DNA of 64,000 nucleotides from Tenrec ecaudatus (GCF_050624435.1 NC_134541.1:5715983-5779982); one strand, 5' to 3'; shown: positions 12,263 to 23,760, counted from the first letter of the stretch. Notes: a model not told the origin generated them from the letters alone. Numbers and translations are program-made.

Positions 12263-12335
12263 AATAATGTATGGATTCTTACAAGAGCTTTAGGAGCCCC
12301 CAGTACAATGATTTATTTTTTAAAGTTTTTTTATA
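12263..12335 (+). mobile_element. L1 3' terminus after the U1 insertion
   Basis: The L1 tail resumes after the U1 copy and ends near an A/T-rich stretch. It is the sense counterpart of the 3' ends listed elsewhere. Confidence 0.75.
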
Positions 12336-12379
12336 AAAAGGATATTGAATATACTATGTGGTTCTAAAAGAAAAATATG

Positions 12380-12690
12380 TATTGGAAAAATTACAGCTAA
12401 AATGTCTTATGAAGCTGGGGTGGAGAGCCCTGAACTCCCATTTTTAGAGATGTTATCAGATGAATATCTTACTAGGTAGAGGGTCTCAACGAAATGGCTG
12501 AAACCTAGCAATTACTGTGAGGATGGATGGCACAGGACTAGACAGGGTTTCATTATGTTGTCAATGGGATTGCTGAGGGAAACTGAATCCATGGAACCTA
12601 TCACAAAACAATGAGATGCAGTCAATTAATATGGCCTTTCTAGTCACAATCTCATTTGTAATGTACTATCAATTCTGGCCTCAATTCCTG
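12380..12690 (+). repeat. Unclassified repeat, relative of 57280-57560
   Basis: Contains CAATGGGATTGCTGAGGG and CATGGAACCTATC. The reverse complement of the same series occurs at about 57300-57500. Family unknown. Confidence 0.5.
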
Positions 12691-12700
12691 TGGTAGTAAT

Positions 12701-13132
12701 TGTCCCGTCCCACAGGAACTTCAACGTGGATCCTGGAGGAGAGAGTGGGAATTGGAGGGGGTGGGGGCGGGAGGCAAAAGAGGCACGGAGAATGGAGACA
12801 AGACAGTATCCTGATCAAGTCTCGTTTAATGAACAAAGAGTTACAGCTTATAGTCTTCAACCAGGTACATGGGGTGACATGTTTATGCAAATCAGGCGCG
12901 GGTGAGGAACATCACACTTTGTTTGCTTAAGCTTTACAGGCTGGGTACTTTCTGGGAATGCTGACCACAAAACAGAATCTTACAGACAGATAGAGACTTC
13001 CTTATCTATGTCTGGCAAGCTAGGAATGTCAAACACAGCTGCAGTGCTGCGTCGCGTAAGCTGGGATAGAAGACTACCCAGAGCTCAGGCTAATAAATTC
13101 CAAGTAATGGCCGGGCCTCCTGGCTCTGGACA
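12701..13132 (-). mobile_element. Solo LTR, family A, with 6-bp target duplication
   Basis: Opposite-orientation copy of the LTR at 714-1185. Ends are TGTCCCG and CTGGACA. AGTAAT occurs exactly at 12695-12700 and 13133-13138, a perfect 6-bp target duplication. No internal viral sequence is present. 13133-14370 after it shows no gene or repeat I can assign with confidence. Confidence 0.9.
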
Positions 13133-14379
13133 AGTAATCACATTTTGGAGTTATTTCTTTGCTTTTAATAGCCCAGATAAAGGTGAGATTCAGTCTCCAC
13201 CATAGTAGAGTGGGAACCAAGTCACCACCCTTTGTTTTCTTGGGGACATGGTCAAAAAATAAAATACCACGCTTCCATCAGAGCCATTCTTGTGCATATT
13301 AAGAGCTATCTATGAACAAGGAGCACAGAGAGAAATCCTGGGACTACTGGAAGAGCTGCTGGTGGAACAAGGTTGAGAACTTGATCTGAAGTGGCAGAGG
13401 CCAAGAACAGAGGCACAAGAAATCATGAGGCAGAGCAAAAGAGCCAGATCAAGACCAGAGGTTGACAAAGACCATTATAACTGAAGAACAGGGTCCAAAC
13501 AATGGCATGTTAGGGCATCCATCTGGCTTCCCGGGCCATGGAGTCAGATGCCAAGGGACCATGTGGGAGAAAGACAAGGGTTTCAACTCCTAGAAAGTCT
13601 TACATCCTCAGAAATCCACAGGAGCAGTTCCATCTGCTCTATAGTGTTGCTTGGAGGTGGAACGGAATTGCTGGTGAACTTGGTTTTGTTTGAAGTCAAT
13701 GTAGAGCAAGAGCTTAGGTGGAAACAGCCCCACGAAACCTTGAGTCAGGTTTTAATTCTGAGCAAGTAGTTTGTCTATGGATATACCTAGGCTGGGCTAC
13801 ATGTGCCCATCAAAGAAAACTTCCCAGCAGTCAATAGATCAAAGACGCATTGCATAGGGTAAGTCTGCTTCTTAAGATCTCTATGAAATGTTGAGAAGTA
13901 ATCATGTTACTCTGAGGGCCAAAGCCATAGTATTTTCTTTTTCGCCATTGTGTTTCAATTACTTTGTATGTATGCGTGAAAGTTGAACATTGAATGAGGA
14001 AGACTAAAGAATTTATGCACTCGAATTGTTTCTGGAAAGAAAAATATTGATAACATGGACTACAGAAAGCTGTCTTGGAAGACGTACAGCCAGCACGGAA
14101 CCAAAGGTTTAAATGAACTGCTGTATGAAGAACCAAAGCCAAACAATCCCAGAACACTTAAAGGTTTGAGTTCTCTTCTTTCCTCTGGGTACAGGAAGCG
14201 CAACACTCGTGTAGCTACTACTGACAACTTAATCTTTATTCAGAGCACAGGCAGCCAGAACTCTGAAACTCCTTCAGAGGTGAGAAAAGTTCTGATTTGT
14301 TGTGGCAGCATTTTGTCTTCCTACATCAGCTGATAAAGGGCACTGGACGCAAGTTCCCTCCATAGGTCATGTCCTCACA

Positions 14380-16963
14380 ATACCTCTCCCTAGTGGTCTA
14401 GTATAAGAGGAGGTATGGCATGTATGTCCACAGTATGTCCACAAAAACCTCTTCTCTGTGGTCCACTCAAGTGCACCTTTGTCCCAAATTCTCATCCATT
14501 CCCCTGGCCCACGAAACTTCTGTTCCATTGCCTCGGGTGCATGAGAAACATACTACAGCTAAAGCCTTACCACTTGTTACACAGAGGGCTCCTCTGGAAC
14601 GAACTTCTGATGTTAAATGAGTCTTTGCTTATAGCAAAAGCTTCCCCGTCCACTATGCACACCTGTCACTTAGCCCAAGTGTGTCCTCTGGTGGGAAAGA
14701 AAATTTGGTGACTAAAGGCTTGCCCACACTCTTAATACCAATATGTCCTGTGGTGTCTCAGATTTGATTTCACCAATGAGCCTCACCGACACTTGTTACG
14801 CCTGGGGCTTCATAGTATCTGGAGTATGCCGTCTGATGTGTAATGACAGTTGACTTGGAGCAAAAACCTGGCAGACAGTCCTGACCCATGTGAGGTTTTC
14901 CACCAATGTATCCTTGGGTGTTTGAGGAGATGTGACTTGGCCACACCCTCGTCAACACTTACACACATGCTGTTTGTCTCCTGAGTGTGTTCTTTGCTTT
15001 GTGAGGAGTGTATTATCTGATGTGCCATGAGCAATGCCTTGCCCCTATAGCATTAACCACAATCTGTGCATTTGTTAAAGTTTCTCTCCACGTGTGTCCT
15101 CTGGTATGATGACAGTTGACTTTTGGAAGAAGACTTGACCACACTCCTTACACAGATAAGGTTTCTTTCCTGAGCGTGGACATTAGTATTTGATGAGATA
15201 GTACTTCCAGGTAAGGTTTGCCCACTCTTTACACACATGGTTTCTCCTAAGTGTATCTCCTGGTGTATGAAGAGATGTGACTTTTGGCTAAAATCTCGGC
15301 AACATTCCTTGCACGCATACGGTATTTCACCTGAGTGCCTCTTTTGGTGTTTGATGAGAGTTGACTTATGGCTAAAGCCTCGCCCACATTCCTTGCACAC
15401 ATGTGGTTTCTCCCGAGTGTATCCTCAGATGTATGATGAGACCTGATTTGCAGGTAAAGTCTCGCCCACATTCCTTACACACATGTGGTTTTTCCCCTGA
15501 GTGTGTCCTCTGGTGTACGATGAGATGTGATTTGCAGGTAAAGGCTCGCCCACAATAATTACACACGTGGTTTCTTCCCTGAGTGTGTCCTCATATGTAT
15601 GATGAAATATGATTTGTAGGTAAAGGCTCGCCCACAGTAACTACACACATGTGGGTTTTCTCCTGAGTGTGTCCTCTGGTGTCTGATCAGACCTGATTTA
15701 CATGTGAAGTCTTGCCCACATTCCTGACACCCATGTGGTTTCTCCCCTGAGTGTGTCCTCTGGTGTCTGATCAGACCTGATTTACATGTGAAGCCTCTCC
15801 CACATTCCTTACACACATGTGGTCTCTCTCCTGAGTGTATCCTCAAGTGTGTGATGAGACCTGATTTACATGTGAAGTCTTGCCCACATCCCTTACATGC
15901 ATGTGGTTTCTCCCCTGAGTGTATCCTCTGGTGCCTGGTGAGTTTTGATTTGCAGGAAAAGCCTTGTGCACATCTCATGCATCCATATGGCTTCTCCACT
16001 GAGTGTGGCCTCTCATGTGTGATGAGAATTGACCTGACACTAAAGCCTCACCCACATTACTTATACGCATAAGGTCTCTCCCTCGAGTGTGTCCTCTGAT
16101 GTTTCATGAGATGTGACTCTTGGGTAAAGCCTCGCCCACACTCCTGACATACATGTGGTTTTTCCCCTGAATGTATCCTGCCATGTCTGAGGAGATTTGA
16201 TTTGGAAGAAAAGCCTTTTTGCACGTTCTGTGCATACATATGTCTTTTCCCCTGAATGTGTCCTCTGGTGTTTGAGATGTGACTTTTGGCTAACGGCTCT
16301 CCCGCACTTCTTACACACGTGTAGCTTTTCCCGTGTGTAGGCTCTGGTGTGTGATGAGAGTTGACTTGCAGGTAAAGTCTCGTCCACACGCCTTACCCAC
16401 ATAAGATTTTTCATCTGAGCGTGTCCTCTGTTGACTAAGGAAAAGAGATGTCTGGGTAAGGCCTTGGAAATGCTCACTGTCTAAATGTGGCTTCTCCTTG
16501 GAAGGAGGTCTCTGGTTTCGGAAGTGTGATTTCAGGAATCCGTCTGGCTTATCCTCTCTATAAGCCATTACTCCAAATCTTGAGGCTTCTAAACCCTTCA
16601 AACCCTTGTCTGTTTCCACATGGTTTTTTTTCCCTTTGGGCGGAGTGGGCCTCCATTTCTACCACTGTGTTGCCTTTTCTGGGGCTTGCTGACCCTCCCT
16701 GGGCTAGGCTGGATAAAGCCCTTGAGGTCTCTCTCTCCCCCCTGTACTCCCACATAAGGGATTGGAGACTTCTCTCTCCCGCCCTTCTGTGTTTTCACTC
16801 CTAAAGTTTTGATCAGAATCCTGCCCTGGGCTGGACTCTCCTGGATGCAAGTGATTCTCTTCATACAAGTCTGGGAAGAGCTGAAGCCCATGCTGCCTGA
16901 GGAAATGCTGACAGGGGAAATCCAGGAGGCAGGAGGAGCAGGAGGAGATTTCTGACTCTGGTT
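14380..16963 (-). pseudogene. KRAB C2H2 zinc-finger exon, decayed duplicate
   Basis: Minus-strand counterpart of the zinc-finger exon at 52976-54489. A splice acceptor (CTCTCTCCTGCAG read on the minus strand) precedes 16963 at the equivalent place. The spacer region ([14 protein letters not shown] near 16480) is followed by C2H2 fingers with CKECGRGF and HSGEKPH linkers. The best stretch, 15999-15559, holds five clean fingers. The frame is broken repeatedly: in the A-run near 16630, between 16619-16311 and 16389-16057, and again below 15559. Finger relics fade out near 14400. It is a pseudogene unless the assembly is wrong. Its KRAB exon remnant is at 29728-29850. Confidence 0.9.
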
Positions 16964-17202
16964 CTGCAGGAGAGAGAATTTTCTATCAGGGCAGCTCTGA
17001 ATGGAATTGCATGGACAGTGGCGCTTTCTCTTAAGGGAGACAGTGAACATATGTGTTCACTAAGTTGGAATACCCTTGATGGCAACTAACAACAATCCTA
17101 TGCTCATATTTGTCATTCAAAATATATCCAAACACAATTTGTGTCCCACCAGTCAGTCACCTATGTTCCATTTTTATCAACTCCCCTTCTTATTGAAATC
17201 CA

Positions 17203-17400
17203 GGACTCCAGGTGGAGCAGTGGTTACAGCGCTGGGCTGCCATCGAAATAGAGGATGCCTCAAACCCAGCAACAGCTCCGTGGTAGAACTGTGCCACAGT
17301 CTGCTTCGAGAGAAATTTACAGCCTGGGAAACCCTAATGGGTCAGATCTACCATGTTCTGCTGTGAGTTGGTATCAAATCATGACCGTGGGTTTGGTTAC
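17203..17400 (+). mobile_element. AfroSINE
   Basis: Shows the AfroSINE order: a tRNA-like start (GTGGAGCAGTGGTTACAGC), CAGCTCCGTGG, TTTACAGCCTGGGAAACCC and the tail with GTGGGTTTGGTT. This family is restricted to Afrotheria. Confidence 0.85.
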
Positions 17401-18264
17401 TGTAATCCACAGAACCCATACTCAAAACCTTTGCAACACGTTACCCAGGTTAGACTTCCTCAAGGAAGGGTCAGATACTGCTTGTGCTCTATAAACACCT
17501 TCTCCTACACCTGGCCTGTCCCTTCTCCTAAAAGCTTCTAAGTCCCAAGCACTCATTGTGATATATTCTGTCCCTACCGTTTTGCTATTACTTAGAAATA
17601 ACAGTTTCTAAAGCTATGTGGAAATCGTCATAACCCTTCTTATGTTAGTATAAAGCCACTCAATCTGGCGGGCTTCAAATATAGTAGACAGTCTATGTGT
17701 GAAAATGGCAGAGATGTAGCACTTGAATTGGCCCACCTTTGAGTGAATGGGGATCATTCATCAATCTTCATCTGTAATCTATATCTGATCAGTCCACAGC
17801 TGATTAACATGACATGGCAGTCAGTCCTCCCTCCAATCTCCAACTTTTAAATCAATTCTCAGAGTAGCCATTGTACCCAGGGGGCAATTAACTTCTCTAG
17901 GGGTGGCAATTCATTGCAATGGCCAGAGAACTTGTCGACCAGACTCAGGGTATGGTGGTGGATTCAAGGACAGGCTGCAGCTCAGGATCAGGAGACGTGC
18001 AGGCAGTCTCCCTGCTTCAGTGCAGTAGCTCTCTCAGCTCCTCTCCACTGTACAGATGTCCTGGCAGCCCCGCTGAATCTACCCACTAACTTGCAAATGG
18101 ACATCTCAGACCTGGGACTGTTGCCTCTGTCACTGGTGTATTTCCAGGTCTCTCGCTGTCTCTAGTTTGGAGACGTTTTCGGAGGTTCCTTGTCCACTTT
18201 TTCTTTGGTACCTTGTTTCCTTCTGCTGCTTCCTCTCTGGAAAAAAGCCCTTGTGGGGCTGTCT

Positions 18265-18465
18265 GCTTATCAACAGAAATTCACTGTCCAAAGGCAATTG
18301 GGAATCAGAGTAACACCATTTAGGATGTCAGGGCATGTACATCTTTATGGGAGCCGACAGCTTCACCAGGGCACCCTACTTTCTCCATGGGCACAGCTTG
18401 TGGGTTTGAACTGTTGACTTTGTGCATAGCACAATTCTGAAATTACAGTGCCACCAGGGCTCCTC
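18265..18465 (-). mobile_element. AfroSINE, shared with the duplicate locus
   Basis: Reverse orientation, with GCCACCAGGGCTCC at its end. The same insertion is seen at 51485-51680 in the plus-strand zinc-finger intron, so it predates the inverted duplication. Confidence 0.85.
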
Positions 18466-18815
18466 ACTCTCACAGATAAACCCGACCAGTCCCACCAATC
18501 TCCTCTGCAAAAATTCCCTTTACTCAGGAGGCTGTCGACACTTCCTTAACAGAGTAGAGTCTGCTAGTTAGCCCCTGCAGGCAGCATCGCAATTACCGGG
18601 CAGCACTTCATAGTTTATGACCCAACAGAAAAGATCAAAATCATTCTGTTCAACAGATGTCCTATATATGAAACCAATAACAGGTAGCTATGTAGGCAGA
18701 CATGTACAGGATGGCACATGCACAAACATCTTCCGGTGTGCTGCATATGTATTCATATATGTAGTAAAGCACACAAGGGGAGCAATTGTGGAGTCTTCCT
18801 AGACAAATCCAAATA

Positions 18816-18936
18816 ACCCAATACTTTGGTTCTCCGACTTGGAGAGTTAGCCTGGGCTCCTGGGGGCCAAGTGAAACAGAGCCCTGACACCTTCATTCAG
18901 CTTCTTCAAGCTTTATTGTCTCTCGCTTGGGTTTTT
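18816..18936 (-). pseudogene. pro: Gammaretroviral pro N-terminus, truncated
   Basis: After a stop codon that follows gag on the minus strand, the next frame reads QEPRLTLQVGEP, the start of a gammaretroviral protease. In this virus group pro-pol is made by reading through the gag stop. The sequence ends before the protease active site, where host intron resumes at about 18816. No pol, env or 3' LTR is present. Confidence 0.65.
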
Positions 18937-19587
18937 CTAGGCAAGGATGAGGCCCATCCTCTCTAGTGGTGGGTCGTGCGCCTCTCCTGGGGTTTCCGGG
19001 GCACTGATTTCGCCAGTGTTCTTTTTTGCAGTAGGCACATGGATTCTTCCCCAGGGGTCGGCAGTGCCCACGGTCGGCCTCTCCATGAGTGGGCCCCGAT
19101 TTCCCTTTCCTGAGCCTCTGGGGTCTCCCATGGCAGTTACTAACATTTTAGCTAGTTTCTTGGTCTCTGTCGTGGTGGGGTCATCTCTGTTGTTATTCAC
19201 CCGCCGAGCCACTTCTACCAACTCACTAAGCTTTTTCCCTTCAAACCCTTCCAACTTCTGCCATTTCTTTCTAATGTCTGGGGCCGACTGAGTAACAAAG
19301 GCAATATTTATTGTCCTCCTGTTCTCGGGGACCTCCGGGTCTATAGGGGTATAAAGCCTGTAGGCTTCCATCAGCCGCTCTAAAAAGGCAACTGGAGATT
19401 CTCCTGTAAGAGCCTGTAAAGTCTCACTGACCTTAGATAAATTCGTAGGTTTCCTGGCCACTCTGCGGAGGCCCTGCAAAAGAAACTGGTGATACCTGGT
19501 CAAGGCTTTTCGGCCTTGTGAGGAGTTGGATCCCACATCAGTCTGGAGTGGGAAAGAGAGTTTCTGGAGTGCCCGCTGGCTGCCCAT
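18937..19587 (-). pseudogene. gag: Gammaretroviral gag: capsid C-half and nucleocapsid
   Basis: The frame carries the capsid major homology region and downstream helices: ESPVAFLERLMEAYRLYTP, then VTQSAPDIRKKWQKLEGF. This is typical of gammaretroviral p30, the virion core protein. A zinc knuckle (CAYCKKEHWRNQC, near 19040-18990) is legible only in another frame and has one residue fewer than the usual CX2CX4HX4C spacing. A frameshift therefore separates capsid from nucleocapsid. The piece is continuous with upstream gag at 19690-20350. It is an endogenous relic and not expected to make particles. Confidence 0.85.
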
Positions 19588-19599
19588 CAGGTCCCATGA

Positions 19600-20460
19600 C
19601 TGCCTTCTGGGCCTCTCTGGATGTGTTCCTGTTCCTCTGATGTGAATGGCACCTGGAGAAGTTGCTGGCAGTTGTCCCAGGTGGGCTGATGAATGTGGAA
19701 AACCGTTTCAAGAAAGGGACTCAGGGTTCTTCCCCAGGTGTTGGGGCTGCTTGTCTTAAGGGGAGAATGGCTGCCACTGAGTGATCCTTCTGGGGTTGGG
19801 GGGTTGGTAAGACCTGTCAGCCCTAGTGTTGGGGGGACTCAAAAAGGGGTTGTTAGTATTTCCCTCTCTTCAGCCCCCGGGAACATGATAGGGTGGTGGC
19901 AGCACCACAGGGTCGGAAGCCAGCTCCTCTCCAGCACTGGAGTCTTCCTGCAAAATGCAGTAAAGCCTGCAGGCAGAGGGAGGGGTGGGACCCGCTGCTG
20001 CGGTTTTAGGGACTTGGACAGGTGTTTTCTTCTGGTCCCGCTGCATTTCCTGAAGTCTTGGAAAGAAAAGCCCTTTCTGTTCGGGGAGGAAGCAAATCTC
20101 TTATATATGCTGGCTTATCCACACAGGATCTGGATGTCCAGGTTCCCCATAAACATAATAGGGGAAGGGACAACGAGCCTTGCAGGGGGGTGGGGGACAA
20201 TCAGGGACTCCTTCTGCCCAATCACCATTACATAAATTGAGGAGTCTCCAGTCTTTAGGGTCAAAGCCATTTGCTCTTCGTGAGCACCTAGAGAAATCAG
20301 AGAAGTTAGCCAAAAGACATTCAAGTGGTGTCCAGGCTTCTGTCCCATTTTGGAACTCTCTGCATTCCCGGCTGCCTTTGAGGCACCTTTAAAAGGGTAA
20401 AATGAACACTTAAAGCAACAACACACACACAAAACCAAAGCAGCGCAAAAGCAGCGAGCA
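19600..20460 (-). pseudogene. gag: Gammaretroviral gag: matrix and proline-rich part, broken
   Basis: Between the primer binding site and the capsid frame, the minus strand carries gag N-terminal sequence split over several frames. GEPGHPDPVWI near 20130 corresponds to a conserved matrix segment. No single open frame spans it, and I could not fix the start codon. Confidence 0.6.
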
Positions 20461-20728
20461 AACAAGAATGCGAAGACTGGGGAACCAAGAGGCGCTCTCG
20501 TGATACCAGAGTTCCACAGGGAAGTCTCCCTGGGCCCTCAGGCGACTGTCATATGCCACGTCCAGCAGACAATTTGCCCCCAAAGGTGCACCGTTCAAGT
20601 CACTCACCAAAGGCTCAACTCAAATGAACTGAGGCGAAGGCACGTCTCTTCGGGAATCCCCTAGTTCTGGGGAGAGCACTCCTATAAAGGAGGTTTCCTT
20701 TCGAACAGGCTCGGACAGGGGCAGTAGG

Positions 20729-20746
20729 ATCTCGGTGGGACCTCCA
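20729..20746 (-). other. Primer binding site, tRNA-Gln type
   Basis: On the minus strand, TGGAGGTCCCACCGAGAT lies two bases beyond the LTR end. It is complementary to the 3' end of tRNA-Gln, a primer used by some gammaretrovirus-like ERVs. It fixes the orientation and LTR boundary of this element. Confidence 0.9.
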
Positions 20747-20748
20747 AA

Positions 20749-21167
20749 TGCTGTAGCCTGCTGTCCGTTCCCAGAAAGAACACAACCCAGACCGCCAACA
20801 AGTTCAAAAGAAAGTTTTATTGCCTGTGCAGGGACTGTCAGCCCTCTTGAGAGGAGACTGAGCAGTGGCCTGTTTAATTTAAAGGTTTTTATACTTTTGC
20901 CATGTGCAGGTATGCAAGCAAGCAGAGTACAGAAGCAGGATATTGAGGCTAGCCATTCTTAGTTGAACAATAACTGCTCTTAGTTCTTCCAAACCTTCAT
21001 TTCCTTCGGTACAGTCCATTGCGCTTGTCAGCACAGCCTGCCTCCCTACTACCACTAGTTTATTTATAGTTTATAGCTAGTTGATTTATAGTTCCTAATG
21101 GCTTCTGTTAGCTCAAAATGGCTTCACTCTTGTCAAGGTTGTGTAAGCTTTTCCTAGAGCTACTACA
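20749..21167 (-). mobile_element. 5' LTR of the gammaretrovirus-like ERV
   Basis: 419-bp LTR in reverse orientation. Read on the minus strand it starts TGTAGTAG and ends GCTACAGCA. It contains a TATA-like GTATAAAAACC and an AATAAAA polyadenylation signal in the correct order. The primer site follows. No matching 3' LTR occurs on the far side, so the provirus is 3'-truncated. Confidence 0.88.
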
Positions 21168-21185
21168 CCAGATATGAACATAATG

Positions 21186-21280
21186 TATTGGATAGATCCA
21201 AAACCAAAATACCAAACTCACTGCCGTTAAGTCGATGAGAACTCTACAGTGTAAAAACCCAGCTTAACTCGAAAAACTCT
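21186..21280 (-). mobile_element. AfroSINE tail fragment
   Basis: Reverse-orientation fragment reading CCAAACTCACTGCCGTTAAG, the typical 3' end of AfroSINE. Confidence 0.6.
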
Positions 21281-21284
21281 ATTT

Positions 21285-21655
21285 CTTAAAAATTGCGATC
21301 ATCTATGACCTCAATTTTGCTATTCCCAGCCCCACCTAATAGTCTACCTCATCCACAAACACTCTTGCCAGATAAACCCTTCCCAATCCCCTGACAAACC
21401 TTGGCACACTCTGAGGACATTCCCCTTTCCATCAGGATAACCTGTCTGCCAGCTAAGCAAGAAATGTAGTAAATCTGGACAGACCCTGACTCACCTGACA
21501 CTCTCCCAGTGTCCTGCCTTCCTGATCATCAAAGAATGTAACTACCAGTTGTTCCCCCCCACTCCAGCCCCCTGGTTTATCTATTGTCTAAAGCCTGTCT
21601 ACAGCACATGATGAGGATTTTTTCCCTACGTGCTAGCCTTCTCTCTTGGCCCAGC
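21285..21655 (+). mobile_element. LTR-like repeat, relative of 34195-34650
   Basis: Sense-orientation relative of 34195-34650, sharing AACCCAGCTTA, TGGCAAGAGTGTTTG-like and CAGGACACTGGGAG-like blocks when reversed. Its class is not certain; it looks like an ERV LTR. Confidence 0.55.
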
Positions 21656-21679
21656 TAGCTGTAATACAAGGTTGAGTCT

Positions 21680-21885
21680 TTAATTTTAATAAAGTGGTGT
21701 GGTCTGATCTCGTTCCACTCTTGCAATAGGACAGGGTAGAACTGCCCCTGTGACTTTCCCCGATGACTACTCTGTATGGGACTAGAAGTCTTTCTCCCAC
21801 TGAGCAGTTTGCAGTTTTCCACTGCATCCCTTTGGGATAGCAACCAGGCACAAAACCACCAGGCCACTAGGGCGTAGTATTAGAC
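21680..21885 (-). mobile_element. AfroSINE, reverse orientation
   Basis: Shows GGACAGGGTAGAACTGCCCC, GACTAGAAGTCTTTCTCCC and CCACCAGGCCACTAGGG blocks, the reversed AfroSINE order. 21890-22130 after it holds nothing assignable. Confidence 0.75.
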
Positions 21886-22131
21886 AGAAACATTTTAAAA
21901 AGTAAAACCTTTTATTTTGTAGGAAAAAATTGATTTTTGTCTTGAAAGAAAACTTGTGGTGAAGTAATGAAATGATGACACACCCGAATAGCTGTTGATT
22001 GGATATTGAAGTACTTAGTCCGAATGTAGTTGTTGCTCTTCCTTGGGAAGTTTGGTGTAGTTTGTGTGTGTGATATTTGCAGGGAATATTAATGCTGAAT
22101 AATAAAATAACTAGTTTCGTTGCTATCAGAA

Positions 22132-22135
<4 letters not shown>

Positions 22136-22189
<54 letters not shown>

Positions 22190-22195
22190 TTTTTG
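22136..22195. repeat. (CATA)n-(TA)n-(T)n microsatellite
   Basis: Perfect CATA repeats pass into TA repeats and then a T run. Confidence 0.95.
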
Positions 22196-22233
22196 AGTAC
22201 TGTGAATTTCTGTAACTTAGCTGTTATGCATTG

Positions 22234-22549
22234 TGGAACTAGCAAGCTCCCAACCCAGGTGATTTGTTAGTGTCCAGAGATAAGCAGGGCTCACACACAT
22301 ACACATAGCAGCAAAAAGGTAAGCCCAGTTTTATTGAAGCAGAGAGGCACTACAGTCACTTCAAAGGGAATTCAGTGGGTCCTTCCTGCGAGGTGAGAAG
22401 GGACCACCTTAAGCAAAGTTGAGAGACACTGCTCTGGGAGGGAAGGAGGTCCCTCCTCTGGAGCTGAGATGAAGAAGTTTTCTCAGGGAACCCCTCTGGT
22501 TCTTGTATGGCACTCTCAAATGGGAGGGGGTTAGTCAAGCAACTGTCTA
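22234..22549 (-). mobile_element. Solo LTR, family B, reverse, part 1
   Basis: Reverse-orientation relative of the LTR at 31488-32022. Shared blocks include the polyadenylation region (reverse of AATAAAACTG) and CAACCCCCTCCCATTTG-like sequence. It is split at 22549 by a processed retrocopy and resumes at 23638. Confidence 0.75.
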
Positions 22550-23637
22550 GGCCACCAATGAAGTGCTGCTGGAACAAAATGCCCAGTTTTGTAATCAGGC
22601 CAAGGTCATGACCCTGAGCTCCACTGCACCAGCAACTGAGCAGACGCTAGCCCCCACTGTGTGCACTGTTGCCACTTTTAACCATGGCATCACCCAGACT
22701 CACATTACTTTCAGCAGCCAAGCCCCGCCTTGTATCTCAGCAAGAACTAGTGGCCCCCATTGGCGCCCCTGCTGCGCCCCCAACTAATGCTGTACCTCCT
22801 GCTGTACCACCACCTCCACCTCCACACTTGAGCCCAGAGATCACACCACTGTTGGCTGCTCTGGCTCAAACAATTGCCCAGGAATGGCAGCCCCTCCTGT
22901 CTCCATGGCTCCCAAGGCTGTGTCTGTGGCCCCTGTGGCCATATCCATGGCCCAGCCCTTGGCAGGAATCACAGTGAGCCACACCACCACCCCCATGGTG
23001 ACTTAACCCATTGCTTCCCAGAGCATGCGCATCACAGTCATGCTACGCTGATGGAGCAGCTGGACACCCCCTGGTATCACCTCCTGGGGCTGCGGTCCAT
23101 GGGCTCTTGCCCACTCACCTAGTCCTCCCAGGCCCTGTCTAAAGGGCTCGCTTGAACTGTACAAGAGACTGCAAGGAGTATGCTTCTGAGAAGGGGTTGG
23201 GCTGGTTTTCTCTCACCTCCCTTTCATGATGGTGGTTTTGTCCGTCTTCCTCCAAGCTTTCCAGAAGGGGCTTGCTGCTGGGGAGTACAGACTGAAGTCA
23301 ACTGAGGGGAAGGGCTGCCTAAGGGCATATCTGGTCTCTCCTCTCTTCACTGCACAAAATAGTTTTCAGTATTGACTTTGGCAGAGGAAAACCAAAAACC
23401 CTACTCAGGGGGGAAGCCAGGAAAGATTGGGAAATGAAAGGTCAGGAGAGAAGGCCCCTTAGGAGCCTTCAGGCATCACAGGGCCCACTTGAGTTGGACC
23501 GCATGGAAATTGTTCCTAGGTCCCTGGGATGGCGGGGACCATAGACTAGGGGAACATCTCTCACTTTGGGTTGGAAACCCATAGGGCAGGACCCACCACT
23601 TTCCAAAGAATAAAAGAGAATTATTAAAAATAAAAAA
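22550..23637 (+). pseudogene. Processed retrocopy of an unidentified gene
   Basis: About 1.09 kb inserted in an LTR. It ends in AATAAAAG...AAAATAAAAAAAAG and is flanked by the 13-bp duplication AAGCAACTGTCTA (22537-22549 and 23638-23650), the mark of L1-driven retroposition. The first part reads open as a Thr/Ala/Pro-rich protein (LLEQNAQFCNQAKVMTLSS, then about 22740-22980 with a PPPPPPHLSPEITPLLAALA stretch), but frames change and stops appear. It looks like the C-terminus of a regulator plus 3'UTR, 5'-truncated. I do not recognise the source gene. Confidence 0.75.
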
Positions 23638-23760
23638 AAGCAACTGTCTAATTAGATAATGTCTCTCCTTGGGTCCCTGAATTATTTCACTTTTATCTGG
23701 CTGCTGTCTACCTTTTAGATACATATGAGGCAACAGAAAATACCACTGCCTGGGTAAGGT
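23638..23760 (-). mobile_element. Solo LTR, family B, reverse, part 2
   Basis: LTR sequence resumes after the retrocopy (reverse of CCAAATAAAACTGAAATAATCC-like sequence at 31640-31670). The outer boundary is approximate. Confidence 0.65.

Larger units (their letters stand above)
17050..18815 (-). other. Intron of the minus-strand zinc-finger locus, duplicated
   Basis: 17881-18812 matches the reverse complement of about 51180-52040 in the intron of the plus-strand zinc-finger gene, including an AfroSINE at the same place. This shows the two loci arose by duplication of genomic DNA, not retrocopying. The gammaretroviral element beginning near 18816 is absent from the plus-strand copy, so it arrived after the duplication. 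Confidence 0.8.
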
